DNA of 64,000 nt from Aureobasidium sp. EXF-3400 (taxonomy: Eukaryota; Ascomycota; Dothideomycetes; Dothideales; Saccotheciaceae), in assembly GCA_024195585.1 (NCBI GenBank), contig SWBL01000015.1:210681-274680 (forward strand). Reading direction: 5' to 3'. How positions within the stretch are numbered: position 1 is the first letter of the stretch; the number at the start of each line of letters is the position of its first letter. The notes beneath the pieces are model-generated. The model was not told where the DNA came from. It did not search any database and saw only the letters and a program-made list of their open reading frames with translations. Shown piece after piece: positions 11,599 to 22,625 of this stretch. The translations under genes were made by a program, and so were the position numbers.

Positions 11599-12164
11599 TC
11601 AAAAAGGCCACTGCTTCTTGGAAGCAACAGGCTTGTAAGCACCACCGTATTGGCCAGGCTTGTAACCACCACTACCACCGTAGCCTGACTTGGCACCATA
11701 ACCATGACTGTGCTGTTGTGCAATCTGCTCTGCCTGGCTCTTGTAGTAATCCAGCTCGCCCTTCCACATCCTGTACCAATAACCCACATCCTCAGCCGCA
11801 CCATCGACACCTCTCTGCGACAGCCAGAAAGCCAAAACCACAAGGCCACCCCAGAAGGTAATGCGGAAAGCCAGTCGAGCCCAGAAGAGCACGCTTTGGA
11901 TCATCATGTTGACGAGTTTGAGCGAGATGTAGAGGATGACGAGCATCAGGGCGATTTTGGTCAAGTCGGGCTTTTCGAGCAACGACTGGAAGGTGGGGAG
12001 GAGGTAGTTGTGGAAGATGTTGTTGAGGGTTGAGAGAGGGCCGAAGAGATTGGGAGTGAGGTAGCCATGGCGGAAGAGGTAGCTTGCCCAGTCTGTGGTG
12101 GTTTGTTTGTTAGTGGCGGTGGTATACGCAGGTGATCGTGTGCCTCACCTTGTACGGCATCCAT
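11599..12164 (-). CDS. APQ12: Apq12-family nuclear pore assembly and biogenesis protein
   Basis: Apq12 is a small integral protein of the nuclear envelope and ER that supports nuclear pore assembly and lipid homeostasis. Two exons on the minus strand (12149-12164 and 11599-12092) encode 169 residues. The first exon holds only MDAVQ; the second starts DWASYLFRHGYLTPN after a 56 bp intron. Two hydrophobic segments (about residues 50-75, ALMLVILYISLKLVNMMIQ, and 80-100, ITFWGGLVVLAFW) form the membrane hairpin, followed by an amphipathic stretch with WYRMWKGELDYYKSQ. The tail is Gly/Tyr-rich (YGGSGGYKPGQYGG) and ends in QWPF. Domain order and length agree with filamentous-fungal homologues. Confidence 0.85.
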
Positions 12165-12569
12165 GTTGATGACCCCGTTTTGAGATTGCGTGGTTTGCGA
12201 TACTGAGATGGGAAGAGAGCAGGACAGATGGCCTTAAGTAGCTTGTGTGAGTGTAACAGAGATGATGACAGGTTTATGTGGGAGTTGAAGACATGTAAAC
12301 AGAGAGCTGAACCTCAAACCCCAAGCTTCAAATGCTCCGAGACATGCATCACCTGGGTCATCTTTCGCGATTTTTAGATAGTTCGTTCTAACGCACTACT
12401 GACGCTTTCAAAGGCTTTATGGGTCAGACAACCATTGAGTCAAGACCGGTATCCAGTTCTGGCGACCACCGGTGAATGGTGGTGTTTGGATGCTGCTGGG
12501 TATCGCAAGCAATCGCCTAACTCACGCTTTAGATCATGTGTTACTGTGGCGAAGCACACTCTAATCCCA
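12165..12569. promoter_or_regulatory. APQ12 upstream region
   Basis: This should hold the APQ12 promoter (minus strand) and the region upstream of the tRNA gene. No coding frame is supported. Confidence 0.4.
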
Positions 12570-12674
12570 GCCGCTTTAGCTCATCTGGGAGAGCGCCAGA
12601 CTGAAGTCAACTTCTGTCCTTCTTGCATCGCAAGAGTATTCTGGAGGCACTGTGTTCGATCCACAGAAGCGGCA
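12570..12674 (+). tRNA. tRNA-Phe (GAA) with a 32-base intron
   Basis: The ends GCCGCTT (12570-12576) and AAGCGGC (12667-12673) form a perfect seven-pair acceptor stem with discriminator A at 12674. The D arm reads AGCTCATCTGGGAGAGC, a good A box. The anticodon stem CCAGA pairs with TCTGG (12640-12644), and the loop carries GAA at 12603-12605. An intron of about 32 bases (12607-12638) follows base 37, the standard eukaryotic position. The T arm is CTGTG-TTCGATC-CACAG and contains the B box. This matches the tRNA-Phe layout of ascomycetes. Confidence 0.92.
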
Positions 12675-13419
12675 TATACTTTTGTTCGAGTAATTCTATG
12701 TTTTGGTCCCTGCGATCATGAGAGGACTGTCGACTCTAAAATTTGGATGTTTGCTTCATCTTCCCGACCACAACAGGTCTCTCAACTCAGAAGTCACGTC
12801 CGGTTCTTAGGTTCGCTGGATTCTCGGGAAAACGATGAGATGAGGGGGGGCCACCATCTTTAATTCCCTCTTGTTGATGTGGCCTCTGTCACTAATTCCC
12901 TCGGTGAGTGGGACTCGGTCTCTGCGCGTATTGCGCTGCAAGTCGGCAACGAGAATCACACGAAGAGAAGATTTACCACTCAACCAGACCAAAACGATAG
13001 GAAAGTCAGTCAAGAGCACAGTAAAGTCAGTTTCTCACTGGAGCGAGCACGTGCTCCGCTGGAGGTCTCTGGGAGGATGTGGTAGGTCGACGACCATAGG
13101 CGGTTGAGATGCAGCCAATAAACGTCGCGGACAGAGCGCACGAGGGCAGGTCGACGACTCTGAGCTTCACAGTTGAGGCACACGACACAGCAGTCGTGCG
13201 GCGTGCCCCTCGTGCGCCTTTTGATAGGGACAGTGCCTCTCTGCAGGTATTCGCGCCTGCGACAAATATGTCGCCCTCTCCTAGCTCAAGCCTTCAATTC
13301 CTTTTTCTCGTCCATTCCCTTGCCTGTACAAGCACCTTTTCCTGCTACAGCATCTTCCATACTCCGTAGCCTGTGAAACCATCAGGGTGCCGCTCTTGTC
13401 ATACCTTCCTGCCACACAA
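12675..13419 (+). promoter_or_regulatory. Upstream and leader region of the bHLH gene
   Basis: This stretch lies between the tRNA gene and the bHLH start codon. It holds a short T-run just after the tRNA, suited to Pol III termination, and further on the presumed promoter and 5' leader of the bHLH gene, including an upstream ORF listed separately. CACGTG-like sites occur (GCACGTGC near 13048), the core that bHLH proteins bind, so autoregulation is possible. No other coding frame is supported. Confidence 0.4.
13268..13369 (+). promoter_or_regulatory. Upstream ORF of 33 codons in the bHLH leader
   Basis: An ATG in decent context (ACAAATATGTCG) opens a 33-codon frame that starts MSPSPSSSLQF and stops with TAG at 13367-13369, 51 bases before the bHLH start codon. 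The peptide has a hydrophobic middle (FLFLVHSLACT). It would matter only if transcription starts upstream of 13268, which the sequence alone does not show. Confidence 0.35.
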
Positions 13420-14688
13420 ATGGCGTCTTCACATCTGCCTCCTACCCCGGCCTCATCGACGGACATTCGGGGCAAGGAGAAGTTGGTGCCTCTTGCTCCC
13501 GCTTTCAACCTTCCTCCGTCAGCATACGCTGAGGGCAGCGATAGAGCCACCTCATCACCTCTTTCAAGTCACGGTTCCGACTCATCGTACCACCCTCATT
13601 CACCCGTAGCCCTGAACAATGCGAGACGTAAGTCTACCGCTGCTCAGTCGAGCTCGGCCAAAGCAGACGACACATTTGCTCTTCCTCCACCGCCGACTCG
13701 CAACCGCAAGATCATTCAAATGAAGCCAAAGACTGCAGCTGCCGAAGAGCAACTCGATCCGGAGGCTGAGATGGCTCCAGCCAAGGCCACGGGTGGTAGA
13801 AAGAAGGGCGCCAATGCAAGCAGCACAGCTGCTAGCCGAAAGGTGGCTCGCAAGACTGCACACAGCTTGATCGAAAGACGACGACGCTCCAAGATGAACG
13901 AGGAGTTTGGTGTGTTAAAAGACATGATTCCGGCCTGTCAGGGCCAAGAAATGCACAAGTTGGCAATCCTCCAGGTCAGTAACAGTATACCTGTCTATAG
14001 CTGAAGAAACCTACTAACACCTCTCAAGGCAAGCATCGAGTACCTCCGGTACCTCGAACGTTGTATTACCGACCTCAAAGCCGAAAACACAGCTGTGAGA
14101 CAGGGCTCGATATCACAGCCTGCCCTCCCTGCTATTCCTGCCCCACCACCCGCTGCTATTGTCGATGAACCCATGGGGCCTGAAGAAGACGAAGACCAAG
14201 AAATGTCGGATACCAACCACTCAACTGGTGCCTCAACGCCCAACGGTCCCCTTCTCTCTCACGTCCACTCCCGCGAGTCCATCCCGTCCCTGGCCTCCTT
14301 ACCTTCCATGTCTCATTTCGGATACAAGTCGCCTGCCATCGCACCTTCTGACGCTTCCTCCTCGCGAAACTACAGCATCTCATCCACCTCTGCTCCTTCC
14401 TTCTCTCCTTACATCCACTCGCAACAAGCATCGCCCTTCTTTGCACCAACCACAGGTCAACACGAGCCAGCTCCTTTCTCGCTTACAAGTCCTGCATTAC
14501 GGGCCCAGGACTCATCCATGCACCACAAACCAGCTGTTGTAGGTGAGGATGTGAGGGTTCGCGAACGCAGAGAAAAGGACTTGGATCGTGAAGCTATGGC
14601 TGCTCTGCTGATGTTGAACTCGGACAGAAGAGTCTACAAGGACAAATCTGGCCGTGGTATGAGTGTGCAGGACCTGTTGAGCAATTGA
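13420..14688 (+). CDS. bHLH transcription factor (Esc1-like)
   Basis: This is a nuclear DNA-binding protein of the basic helix-loop-helix class, predicted to bind E-boxes. Two exons (13420-13974 and 14029-14688) encode 404 residues. The basic region RKTAHSLIERRRRSKMN lies at about residues 144-160 and carries the His, Glu and Arg positions (148, 152, 156) used to read CACGTG. The 54 bp intron interrupts the domain before ASIEYLRYLERCITDLKAEN, which is helix 2 with a short leucine repeat. Flanking regions are Ser/Pro-rich and disordered. A C-terminal block, DREAMAALLMLNSDRR, is shared with several fungal bHLH proteins. The intron ends in the uncommon acceptor AAG. I chose ATG 13420 because no earlier in-frame ATG exists. 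The relation to yeast Esc1 or Ino-type regulators is a resemblance, not an assignment. Confidence 0.88.
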
Positions 14689-15331
14689 GTCATGGGTTAC
14701 CTCGGGGTCGAATATGTGCTTGAAACTGCATGCAAGAAAGACGATGATGATAATGAAATCGACGACTCGCGGTGTACAGGACGTGATGGGTTTCTACAGT
14801 AATCAGGATTAGAAAAAAGCACTTTTTGTTTTCAAACACTTTGTTGATTCTTCGTACGGTGTTTCGCGGACGTTGTTGTCATGTGAGTCCAAACTCGGCA
14901 TCGTCACCGCGGATCGATCAGAGATGCACCCAGCTTATTTTGTGACAGCTATGCCACGAGGTCGATGCCAATAGGCGCTGCTGTATATAAACCAACTCAC
15001 CATATCGATTTGCGATGGTGTTATCAAGGCATAAAATATGAGCCAGGGTGTTACAGCCAACATCAACCACATGAAATTGAGCCTAGGAAAACCGCAAGAT
15101 GGGATGCTCAAGATTGAACGAAAAGATATGGCAAGTCGAATGTGTTTGTAAAGGACAACTTTTGAAGTACAGTCTACATCGAGCAACGACTACAACAAGC
15201 AGTATACAAAGTTACAAAGACATAAAAGTCCTCAAAACCAACACAATCCCAAAAACCAAAACCAAAATCAGAAAAAGAGAAAAGCCGTGCTGTGCTGTAT
15301 GCCCGTCTATAAGAATAATCACGCCCGCTCT
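14689..15331. other. Convergent 3' intergenic region
   Basis: The bHLH gene and the CTF1-like gene converge here. The stretch is AT-rich with A-rich runs near 15236-15280 (plus strand) and should hold both 3' UTRs. No coding frame or RNA gene is supported. Confidence 0.45.
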
Positions 15332-17945
15332 TCAAATGCCAAAAGTAATATCATCATTAGTGTTCATATGCCTCATCCAATCCATATCCATGAATCCGCC
15401 ATCAGTCGAGTCGAAAGCAGGCATGGTGGGAAACGTGCCATCGTCAAAGGTAAACGACTCTCCAGCCGCATCTAGATTGATCAAAGTGTCGAAATCGGCA
15501 TCTAGAGCGGGGATATTGAAGGCAGCTGCTGTGGTGTCGTCGATCTGGCTGTCGGTCGTGTGCTCGGATCCTGGTGGTGTAGAGGCGAGGAAGTTGTTCA
15601 GGTGCTGGGCCAAATCGTTTTCTGAAACCTGAGGTTCGGTCTGCTCGGTTTGCTGGTGGCGAGATTGCGATTTGGAGTCGTTGGTTGTGCTAGCGGCAAG
15701 TTCTGGGGGTGGTGTGAGGCGGCTGACGTTTGCGTGGCCTAGTCTTGCTGCTTTCATCACGTTGGACATGTTGGCCACGTGTGTGGGTCTTGGAGGTGGG
15801 CCCATCTTGGGAGGTGGTAGTGTGATTTCTGCTTTGCGGATTGCTGCTTCCAGGAATGCGGTCGAGTAGTCTGCGGCTGCATAGATATCACGGAGTTTGT
15901 TGAGGATCTGCATGCATTGGCAGAAGCCTTGTAAACTGGCACGTCGGGTTGTCTCATCTGGTGCCTTGATGTCGAGGAGATGAATAATGATAGCCGGCAA
16001 AAGGACAGTGATACCGGAGGTGGGCAAGCAGCGGATCAGATCAAGTTCGTTGAGGTTTTGAGCAACGGCAGTAAGCCTGTTGGCTGCGAATCGAACGGTC
16101 CTGCGCGAAGTATCCAAGACCTCGGAAGCCATCTTGCGCGATGGTGCAGCTGTGGATGGAAGCACTTGTGGCCTGTGTAAAGCTGAGAGCGTAGCCAGAT
16201 AGATCATATGCAAAAGCGAGCGATGGAGTGCGACTGTTCCTTTGCCAGCTGTGAGGTCGAATAACGAAGAAGGCTTGTACTTTGCTTCGGGTGCGATTGA
16301 GGCCTTCCATTGTTTGAGCTCCTCGTCGCATGACTTTACAGAGCAGTTTTCTGGGTCGTCCTTACGTGCAACGAGCATCATAGTGGTACGTGTAGTTCCC
16401 TCATGACTCTGCACGCCGTGATTGTTGTGCAAGACGGAGTATTGCGTAGATAAGACATGACTGATGCAGATGCACAACTTGGCTTTCTCAATACACATAA
16501 TAGCCAAGTCTTTTTGCATGGACGTGTCATGCATGATCTTGCAGCTAGGCGGGATGCAGGATGACTGACTGTTTAGAACGGTGAATTCAAAGTCGTCAAT
16601 TGTCAGCATCGGTACGTCGAAATCCTCGTTCTTTATCCTTGTCGGACGGCGCATTCCCAACGCGATGAGGCGATCGCGCATGTAAGTTGCCCACCAGATA
16701 CGTTTCCAAAGGCGTCGTTGTTTGGGATCCATATTGGAGCGTTCCGGATTGCGATGAAGGCCGATTGTGTGAGAAAGAGACACAGCAATTCCCATCCAGT
16801 GGTGGCTGTCTTTTTGATCATCGGGTGTTTCGTACCAGAAAGTCATGAGAAGCAGAGATTGAATCAAGGAGATTCGATCGACTTCGTAGTCAAAATCGTA
16901 TAAAAGCTGCATTTGATCAGTTTGAGTTCAGCGATAGAAAATGTTTCGCACTTACTCTAGTCTTCTGGAAAAAATCCCGTCTAGCGGCCCTTCTATTCGT
17001 GTACCCAGCAGTCTGCAGATATGCCATGTCTACCGAAGCCACACCTGCGAACATGATTGCCTGGAACAACAGGAGACTGACAGCCGAAGTAGAATCATTG
17101 GTGTCCACAGTATGAATGAGTTCGTGGACATCCAACAGAGGCATGTATGGGTGGATATTTTCTACGAAGCATCGTAATAGAGCAGCGCGCAAGGCTGGCG
17201 GTGGTATTGTGAGGGCGCCCTTCTTTGCCAAATATGAGAGATCATCCGGACCAAAGGTCGAAGGGAAAGTTCTGATAAAGCCAGGAAGTTGCTGATGGGG
17301 AGATGAAGTGCGAGCTTCCAGGCCAAACAAAGAAACGGGATCGACTCCTGATAGGGAGATACTATCCGTCGGGTCATGGGGTATTGATATCGATCTTGCT
17401 AGGCTCTGGCGACGAGCAGAGTCAAAGGATTGAGGATTTAGGTCCTGGTCTAGACATGGAAGTCAGTCTGCTGTATAAAAGCTTCAGACGGAGGTGACGG
17501 ACATAATGAATGAGGCAAGTGACCTGGTGAGTCATGGAAGTTGAGATTGGCCTGTGGTATCGAGACAGGAGCAGGTGGAGAGCAATCTCCTGCTGTTTGT
17601 CCCTCCTCGTCTCCCTTTGTCCACTTCCTTCACACAACCAATTAGTAAAGATGGTCGGGGGACACAATTGATATGCGGCACTAACTTCTTGCGCTTGCTC
17701 TCAGAAACTATACACTCGACCTCGTCGAGTCTGCAATTGGTACAGGGACTCTGCTCAACCACATTGCATCGTACTTTGCGAGCTCTGCACGACTGACATG
17801 CCTTTGAGGCACGTCTCTTGACACTCTTGTGGATCCTGGTGCCAGTAGCTGGTAGACCGGCGTCGCTGGCCTTCCGTTTCGAGTTGGGAGAGCTCGAGGG
17901 TCTGGCCGGGGCCAATAGGTCGCCATTGACAGATGAGTCCGACAT
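15332..17945 (-). CDS. Zn2Cys6 regulator of the cutinase factor CTF1/FarA family
   Basis: CTF1/FarA/FarB proteins are nuclear activators of fatty acid use and cutinase genes in filamentous fungi. Four exons on the minus strand (17686-17945, 17524-17627, 16956-17449, 15332-16906) give 810 residues. The zinc cluster uses Cys50, 53, 60, 68, 71 and 78 (ACQSCRARKVRC, then CTNCRLDEVEC), preceded by the basic KSVKRRASKA. A long fungal-specific transcription factor domain follows, with the family blocks KKGALTIPPPALR, LLYDFDYEVDRISL, MTFWYETPDDQKDSHHWM and SHTIGLHRNPER. The first intron ends in AAG and the second follows a CCAG/GTCACT donor; both joins restore a continuous frame and are the least certain parts. 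The start is ATG 17945. Distinguishing CTF1-alpha from CTF1-beta types would need a tree. Confidence 0.88.
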
Positions 17946-19521
17946 GATGTATGATTCGATGGTCAAGGGATATGCAAAGCGCTCGCGCGGGAGGTCGCGG
18001 GGGAGCTGCTTACCTTTGTATGCAATCTACGCAGCGGCCACCAATTCATTTTTGGTTAATCAGCCTTCAATTCTCCTCCCCCATGATCCACCAGCCCCAC
18101 GGTGTGGAGACTCCACGAACTTCTTCTGCTGCACGGTGACAAACCGCCTGCCAAGCAGAACCTCCACGTCCGCGCTATGAGCCATTCAGGGATGGCGCGA
18201 ACTTACCCTCGTTAGACTGACCTGGTGATTCGCCAACGTGTCACTCCCTTCCGATCGTCGGTCCAGCGGCTTGATGGTCAGACTGACAGATGCGAAGAAC
18301 TCCTCGAGGTCACGGCAGAGAGAGGGGATCGTCATGCTGTTCATGAACCACACGGCTTGATCTCCGCCTGCACCACGTGTGTCCTAGTCGCATCAAACCA
18401 TACCAGTAGACGGAAAGAGGCCGCGGACCAGCTCCATTACTTGCGGCCTATCCGTCTGGGGCATTCTAGATTGGAAACGGGCACGCGCGCATACAAATAT
18501 GGGAGACTCGAGCGCCGTTCCGATCTATACCGAGACGGGCATCTCTCGCGAGTTGGATCGGAATTCGGGAGCATGTGAATTGGTCTCACTCGCGAAAGTG
18601 CGAGGGATGATGCGTGTGCACAGCCGACTTCTTCACGTACACGGCAAATGTCTCGGCGGGCTCCCGGGCCACTGTATCCGCAGCATCCGCTCGCTGTATC
18701 ATTTGAGTGGAACATCTCCCGTTTCAAAAGACGTCTCCAGGCTATGAACTCGACAATGAAATTGACTCTGTTGTACAGCACCAAAGGCGCAGCTCATGCG
18801 ACTCGCACAAGCAAGCGGTTTATTGCTTATACGACATCTCACGTGCCATGAATCCACGCCCTAGGGCGCCTACCACGATGAACGCTTGCACCTCCTCTAC
18901 TTGGACTTTTGTGCTGTCATCTATTACTCCAAACGTACAAGCATGACTCCCCGACGATCCTACCGGGATCACATCTTACAGAGCAGGCTATGAGGTCGTA
19001 CGCAAGTCGTTTCGCTCTCAAACCTGCAATTGATGTGTATGCCAGGAGTCGGCATGTCTCTATTGAGAAGGTGTTGTTGCCAGCCACACGATAAAGTTTC
19101 GTGGAAGAAATATTGGCATGTGCCCTGCATCTGCGTTATTAATTATGTTTCTCGTTCCAGATCAATTGAAGAACTTCGGTGTTGTCTCGCTCACGCCGCT
19201 TCATAAGCCCATGATTTAGGAACCTTCGTGATGATATAGTCGTGCTTTCTGAGTGTGTTTCTGGCATGTTACTGTACTTCTTACGCAGCATCTCACATAC
19301 GAGGATGTCAGAAGAGTAATGCAGATCACAAAACGGCAAAATCCATGAGCCAGAACGCGGATGTGATATAGAGTTTCATGCAAGAGCGGAAGATCCAGGG
19401 TTGAAGACGTCTAGTATACTCGCGAATCACAAGTATTCAAGTTAGGCATTCGAGAGGTAGTGGCAGATTGTTGGAAAGGGAGATGAGTTCATTGTCATCA
19501 GGTCTAGATCCTCTGTATACA
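17946..19521. other. 1.58 kb intergenic region upstream of the CTF1-like gene
   Basis: The right-hand edge of the CTF1-like gene is its promoter side, so the first several hundred bases probably regulate it. Short frames on both strands show no family signature. The far end meets the 3' side of the dioxygenase-like gene. I see no RNA gene or repeat. Confidence 0.4.
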
Positions 19522-20210
19522 CTACTGCTGGTTATTCTGGGCTGCTTCAGCCCTTTTCTCCAGCAATCGTCTAAGCAGACCAACTTGAAGCGGGAAAGGT
19601 TGCCCAAGCCAGGTAGCACGTTGTGTGTGATCTCTGATATCGTCGCCGGTGTTTGGATGTAACAATGCCGACAACGGCCCACGGTTGATGACCAGCCATG
19701 GAATGAAGGCGCCAAATTGAGCAGGCGTAAACAAGTTGACTTCGAACATGGCAATAGGATGAGGCCCAATTGGCTTATCCCATACTCTGTATACACGCAG
19801 CTCAGGGACTACGAAGAGAAGATTAGTTCTAAACCTCAACCTCATTAGGATCAAAGAGTCAACATACACTCTCTTCGGATACGCTCCCACAGCTCGGTTG
19901 CAAACTTGACTTCGGACTCGACGTTTTGCTGGAAGTAGACATGGACATCGAAACCACCACGCTCGTCGTTTGTGATGGGATGAACAAAGGAGTCGTACGA
20001 TTGACTCGGTTTGTCTGCTGGAGGATTTACGTATGACTTGCCATCCGCATTCTTCTCGCTGTGCTGGGGTTAGAGCTCTGTCTTCACTGACCAGTTCTAC
20101 GGAACGTGGCTGGCTGTAAAGAATGCAGTCGTTACATACTCTGAAAGAGGTGGAAGGTTCTCATACCCTTCCAAAGGAGAAGGATAAGTGTAAATCGATG
20201 GATCGGACAT
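19522..20210 (-). CDS. DOPA 4,5-dioxygenase family protein
   Basis: Members of this small non-haem iron family include extradiol enzymes that cleave DOPA in betalain-making fungi; most fungal members have no proven substrate. Three exons on the minus strand (20140-20210, 19868-20058, 19522-19808) encode 182 residues, a usual length. Conserved blocks with likely metal-binding histidines are FVHPITNDERGGFDVHVYF (His50, His63), DKPIGPHPIAMFEVN (His104), ALLHPNTGDD (His138) and IRDHTQRATWLG (His148). The second intron was placed at GTATGT so that the split codon restores RREFPELRVY, the family reading. There is no signal peptide, so it is probably cytosolic. It is head-to-head with SLD2 and not in an evident pigment cluster, so activity on DOPA is not implied. 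Confidence 0.87.
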
Positions 20211-20721
20211 TGTAGTCGGATAGAGGAGGAATCGCTAGAAGAACAAAGCCCAAGCAAGAAGGTCAGAATTGGTTGAGAGAGACAAATAGTTCCAGAGGCC
20301 GAGACTGTCAGTAGTGTAAAGATGAAATCAGAGATTAGTATTTCCATATGTATATACGAACAGACATGTCGCTTCAAATGGCCGACATGGCGAATTACAA
20401 ACCCATCGGAATTGAAGCGCACTCGTGCTTTGCGAGCTTCGGGGCCGAATTGCGCGATTGTTCTGTAATCTGGTGGCTATTCTTGTATCACCACACTGTC
20501 TGAAACGACATTCTAGTCACAAGATACATGAATTAGGCGCCAAAAGGTAACATACGTAGTCGCAGTTCGTTGTCGATGTTGCAAAAGGAAAGACGGCTAC
20601 CGAGGACTGATACACGTCATTATTTGGCCGAAATCACGAAGCAGGCGCGTCCGGGTCGCGACTCCCAAAATGCTTTGAGCCTCCTTTGTTGCAGGTCGAT
20701 ACAACACGTTCGTGTCAAACA
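20211..20721. promoter_or_regulatory. Divergent promoter region, dioxygenase-like gene and SLD2
   Basis: The two flanking genes start in opposite directions, 511 bp apart, so both promoters must lie here. No coding frame is supported and no clear TATA element stands out on either side. Confidence 0.5.
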
Positions 20722-22235
20722 ATGGCCGAAGAGCGGATACAAGCTCTACGTCTAGAGCTGAAAACATGGGAAAAGCAGTTCTCTGTACAAAATGGTGGAA
20801 AGCGGCCGAGTCGTGAGGACATCAAGAACAATGTCGAGATTGGTATGCAGACATGAGACCTCGAGTCCACGATTTCATACTGATGAATGATCACAGCTGC
20901 AAGATATAGAGAGTACGATAAGTTGAGACGGCCAACGACAAAGAAGCCCGAGTCGCAACACATCAACCCAGCAAAACCACATCATGCAACACCCAGGAAC
21001 GCTGCTCCAGCAGCAACACCACAGAAAGCCAACTCGCAGTTCCTCATCCCGAACATCGCATTATTACAAGAGGAGGAAGCAGAACTTGAACCAACTCCTG
21101 CCGCTGTACGAATGCACCTAGGGCCCACACCACAAAAGGATGGCCAAATCCTGAGTCTCTTTGACGACCTGTCGTCCACTGCTTCCAAGCCTTCACGTAC
21201 CGCCCTCGCATCCATAGAAGCGAATGCCAACTTCACGCCGAGCAAACCGTCACAACTACTCTTTGCCGAAAATGAATCGCCACCTGAGAATGTACACGAC
21301 CGCACCCCTGCTTCAAGCAGCAAGCGCTTCCTACTTGATTCTTTCGTCTCGACGACACCACTGAAGAGAAAGCGTGAGGATGAGGAACCTATACATGCTA
21401 CGCCGTCGAGTGCGAAGGGTCTTTCGACACCCGCCTTCTTGCGTAGGACATCCAACATGCTCATCATGGATACACTGGTCGAGGAAGCCCAAAATGACCA
21501 TGAGATCAAGAGTTTGAATATTGGCAGGATGCGGCAACCACCCTTCAAGAAGCGTGGCATTGTTAGGAGTCTAAGCAGCATCATCCAAGGTCTGAGGAAG
21601 CAAGAAGATGATAAGCTTGATGAAGAGCTGGAGATGATGCGTGAGATGGAAGACGTTGATGACGACCATGATTCAGCCAAGCCTGCTGTACAAGTCGCAG
21701 ACAGTCAAGTCGTCATGCCTTTGGGCCCTGATCAAGGTATCGAGAGTGAAGAGTCAGAAGAGGAAGAGAGAGATACTGGTGTTTTTAGAAAGCCGTGGAA
21801 GAAGAAGGGCTTGAAGCGTCAGACCAAGCGTGTCATCAGTAAGTCTAGCCTGAGAGAACGAGATACCCTGCACCTTACTAACTACTGTCAGTGCGACCTG
21901 CACCAAAGACAAAAGTGCCAGCCCAAGCCGATCAGCCTGATACAACTTCTGACAACGAGGAGAACGTTGCCGAAACACAGTTTCCTGGTGACCTGGAGGA
22001 TGTCGACTCGGATTCAGATACAGGCGCGTATAGCGACACGGAGGCAAAGCGCAAACGACAACTCACCAAGACTACGGCAGACAAAGAAGACGCCTCAAAG
22101 AGCTCCAAGGGCGATGGTATTGTCAAGAAGGCAGCAAAGAAGATCAGCGCCACTGCCCACGCCAACTTCAGAAGGCTCAACATCAAGAACAAGAACTCAA
22201 AGGCGAACGGCAGAGGCAGGTTTGGAAGAAAGTAA
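20722..22235 (+). CDS. SLD2: DNA replication regulator Sld2 (Drc1/RecQL4 N-terminus family)
   Basis: Sld2 is a CDK target that, once phosphorylated, binds Dpb11 and allows helicase activation at replication origins. Exons 20722-20842, 20897-21838 and 21892-22235 encode 468 residues. The N-terminal Sld2 homology block is clear: ELKTWEKQFSVQNGGKRPS, then EDIKNNVEIAARYREYDKLR across intron 1. The middle holds many Ser/Thr-Pro sites next to basic residues (TPQK, TTPLKRKRE, TPSKPS), the pattern of CDK targets. A second conserved region includes TPAFLRRTSN and RQPPFKKRGIVRSLSSIIQGLR. The C-terminus is basic (RRLNIKNKNSK) and acidic patches precede it. Introns are 54 and 53 bp. The start at 20722 is the first ATG and fits the family. 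Confidence 0.9.
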
Positions 22236-22625
22236 CGATTTTGTGCCGGTTTCTATTGGAGTTATGTATTGCTGGAGTCTCTATGCTCGCGAAGCATTGA
22301 TTGGCAAGGATACCCGGGTGTGTTTTATGGAGCGATGGGGGAGCATGGAATGGGACTACACGCAACGGCGTTTGAGAATAACTAGTATTGCTCTGATATT
22401 AACAACTACTGTAAGTAAAGCAAGCGAACAGAAGAATCCACAAGCAAAGCAAACTGTCAGATGTATGTGCCAGTCCATCACTCCATTTGTCGCACCCCCT
22501 TTTTCCTTCCCTCTTCTCTTTTCTCTTTTGTCTCCACCGGCACAAAGGCGTTTTCGCGATTAGCAGATTTACCGACCAGCTTGTCCACCGACACCAGGAC
22601 TAGACGGTTGGAAACAACCACACCA
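22236..22625. other. Convergent 3' region between SLD2 and the serine-rich gene
   Basis: Both flanking genes end here. A pyrimidine-rich tract (about 22490-22540, plus strand) is the only feature; no coding frame is supported. Confidence 0.45.

Noticed and set aside
15332..22235. A secondary-metabolite cluster around the CTF1-like regulator and the dioxygenase-like enzyme.
   Set aside because: No backbone synthase, tailoring set or transporter is present; the next genes are conserved core functions such as SLD2.
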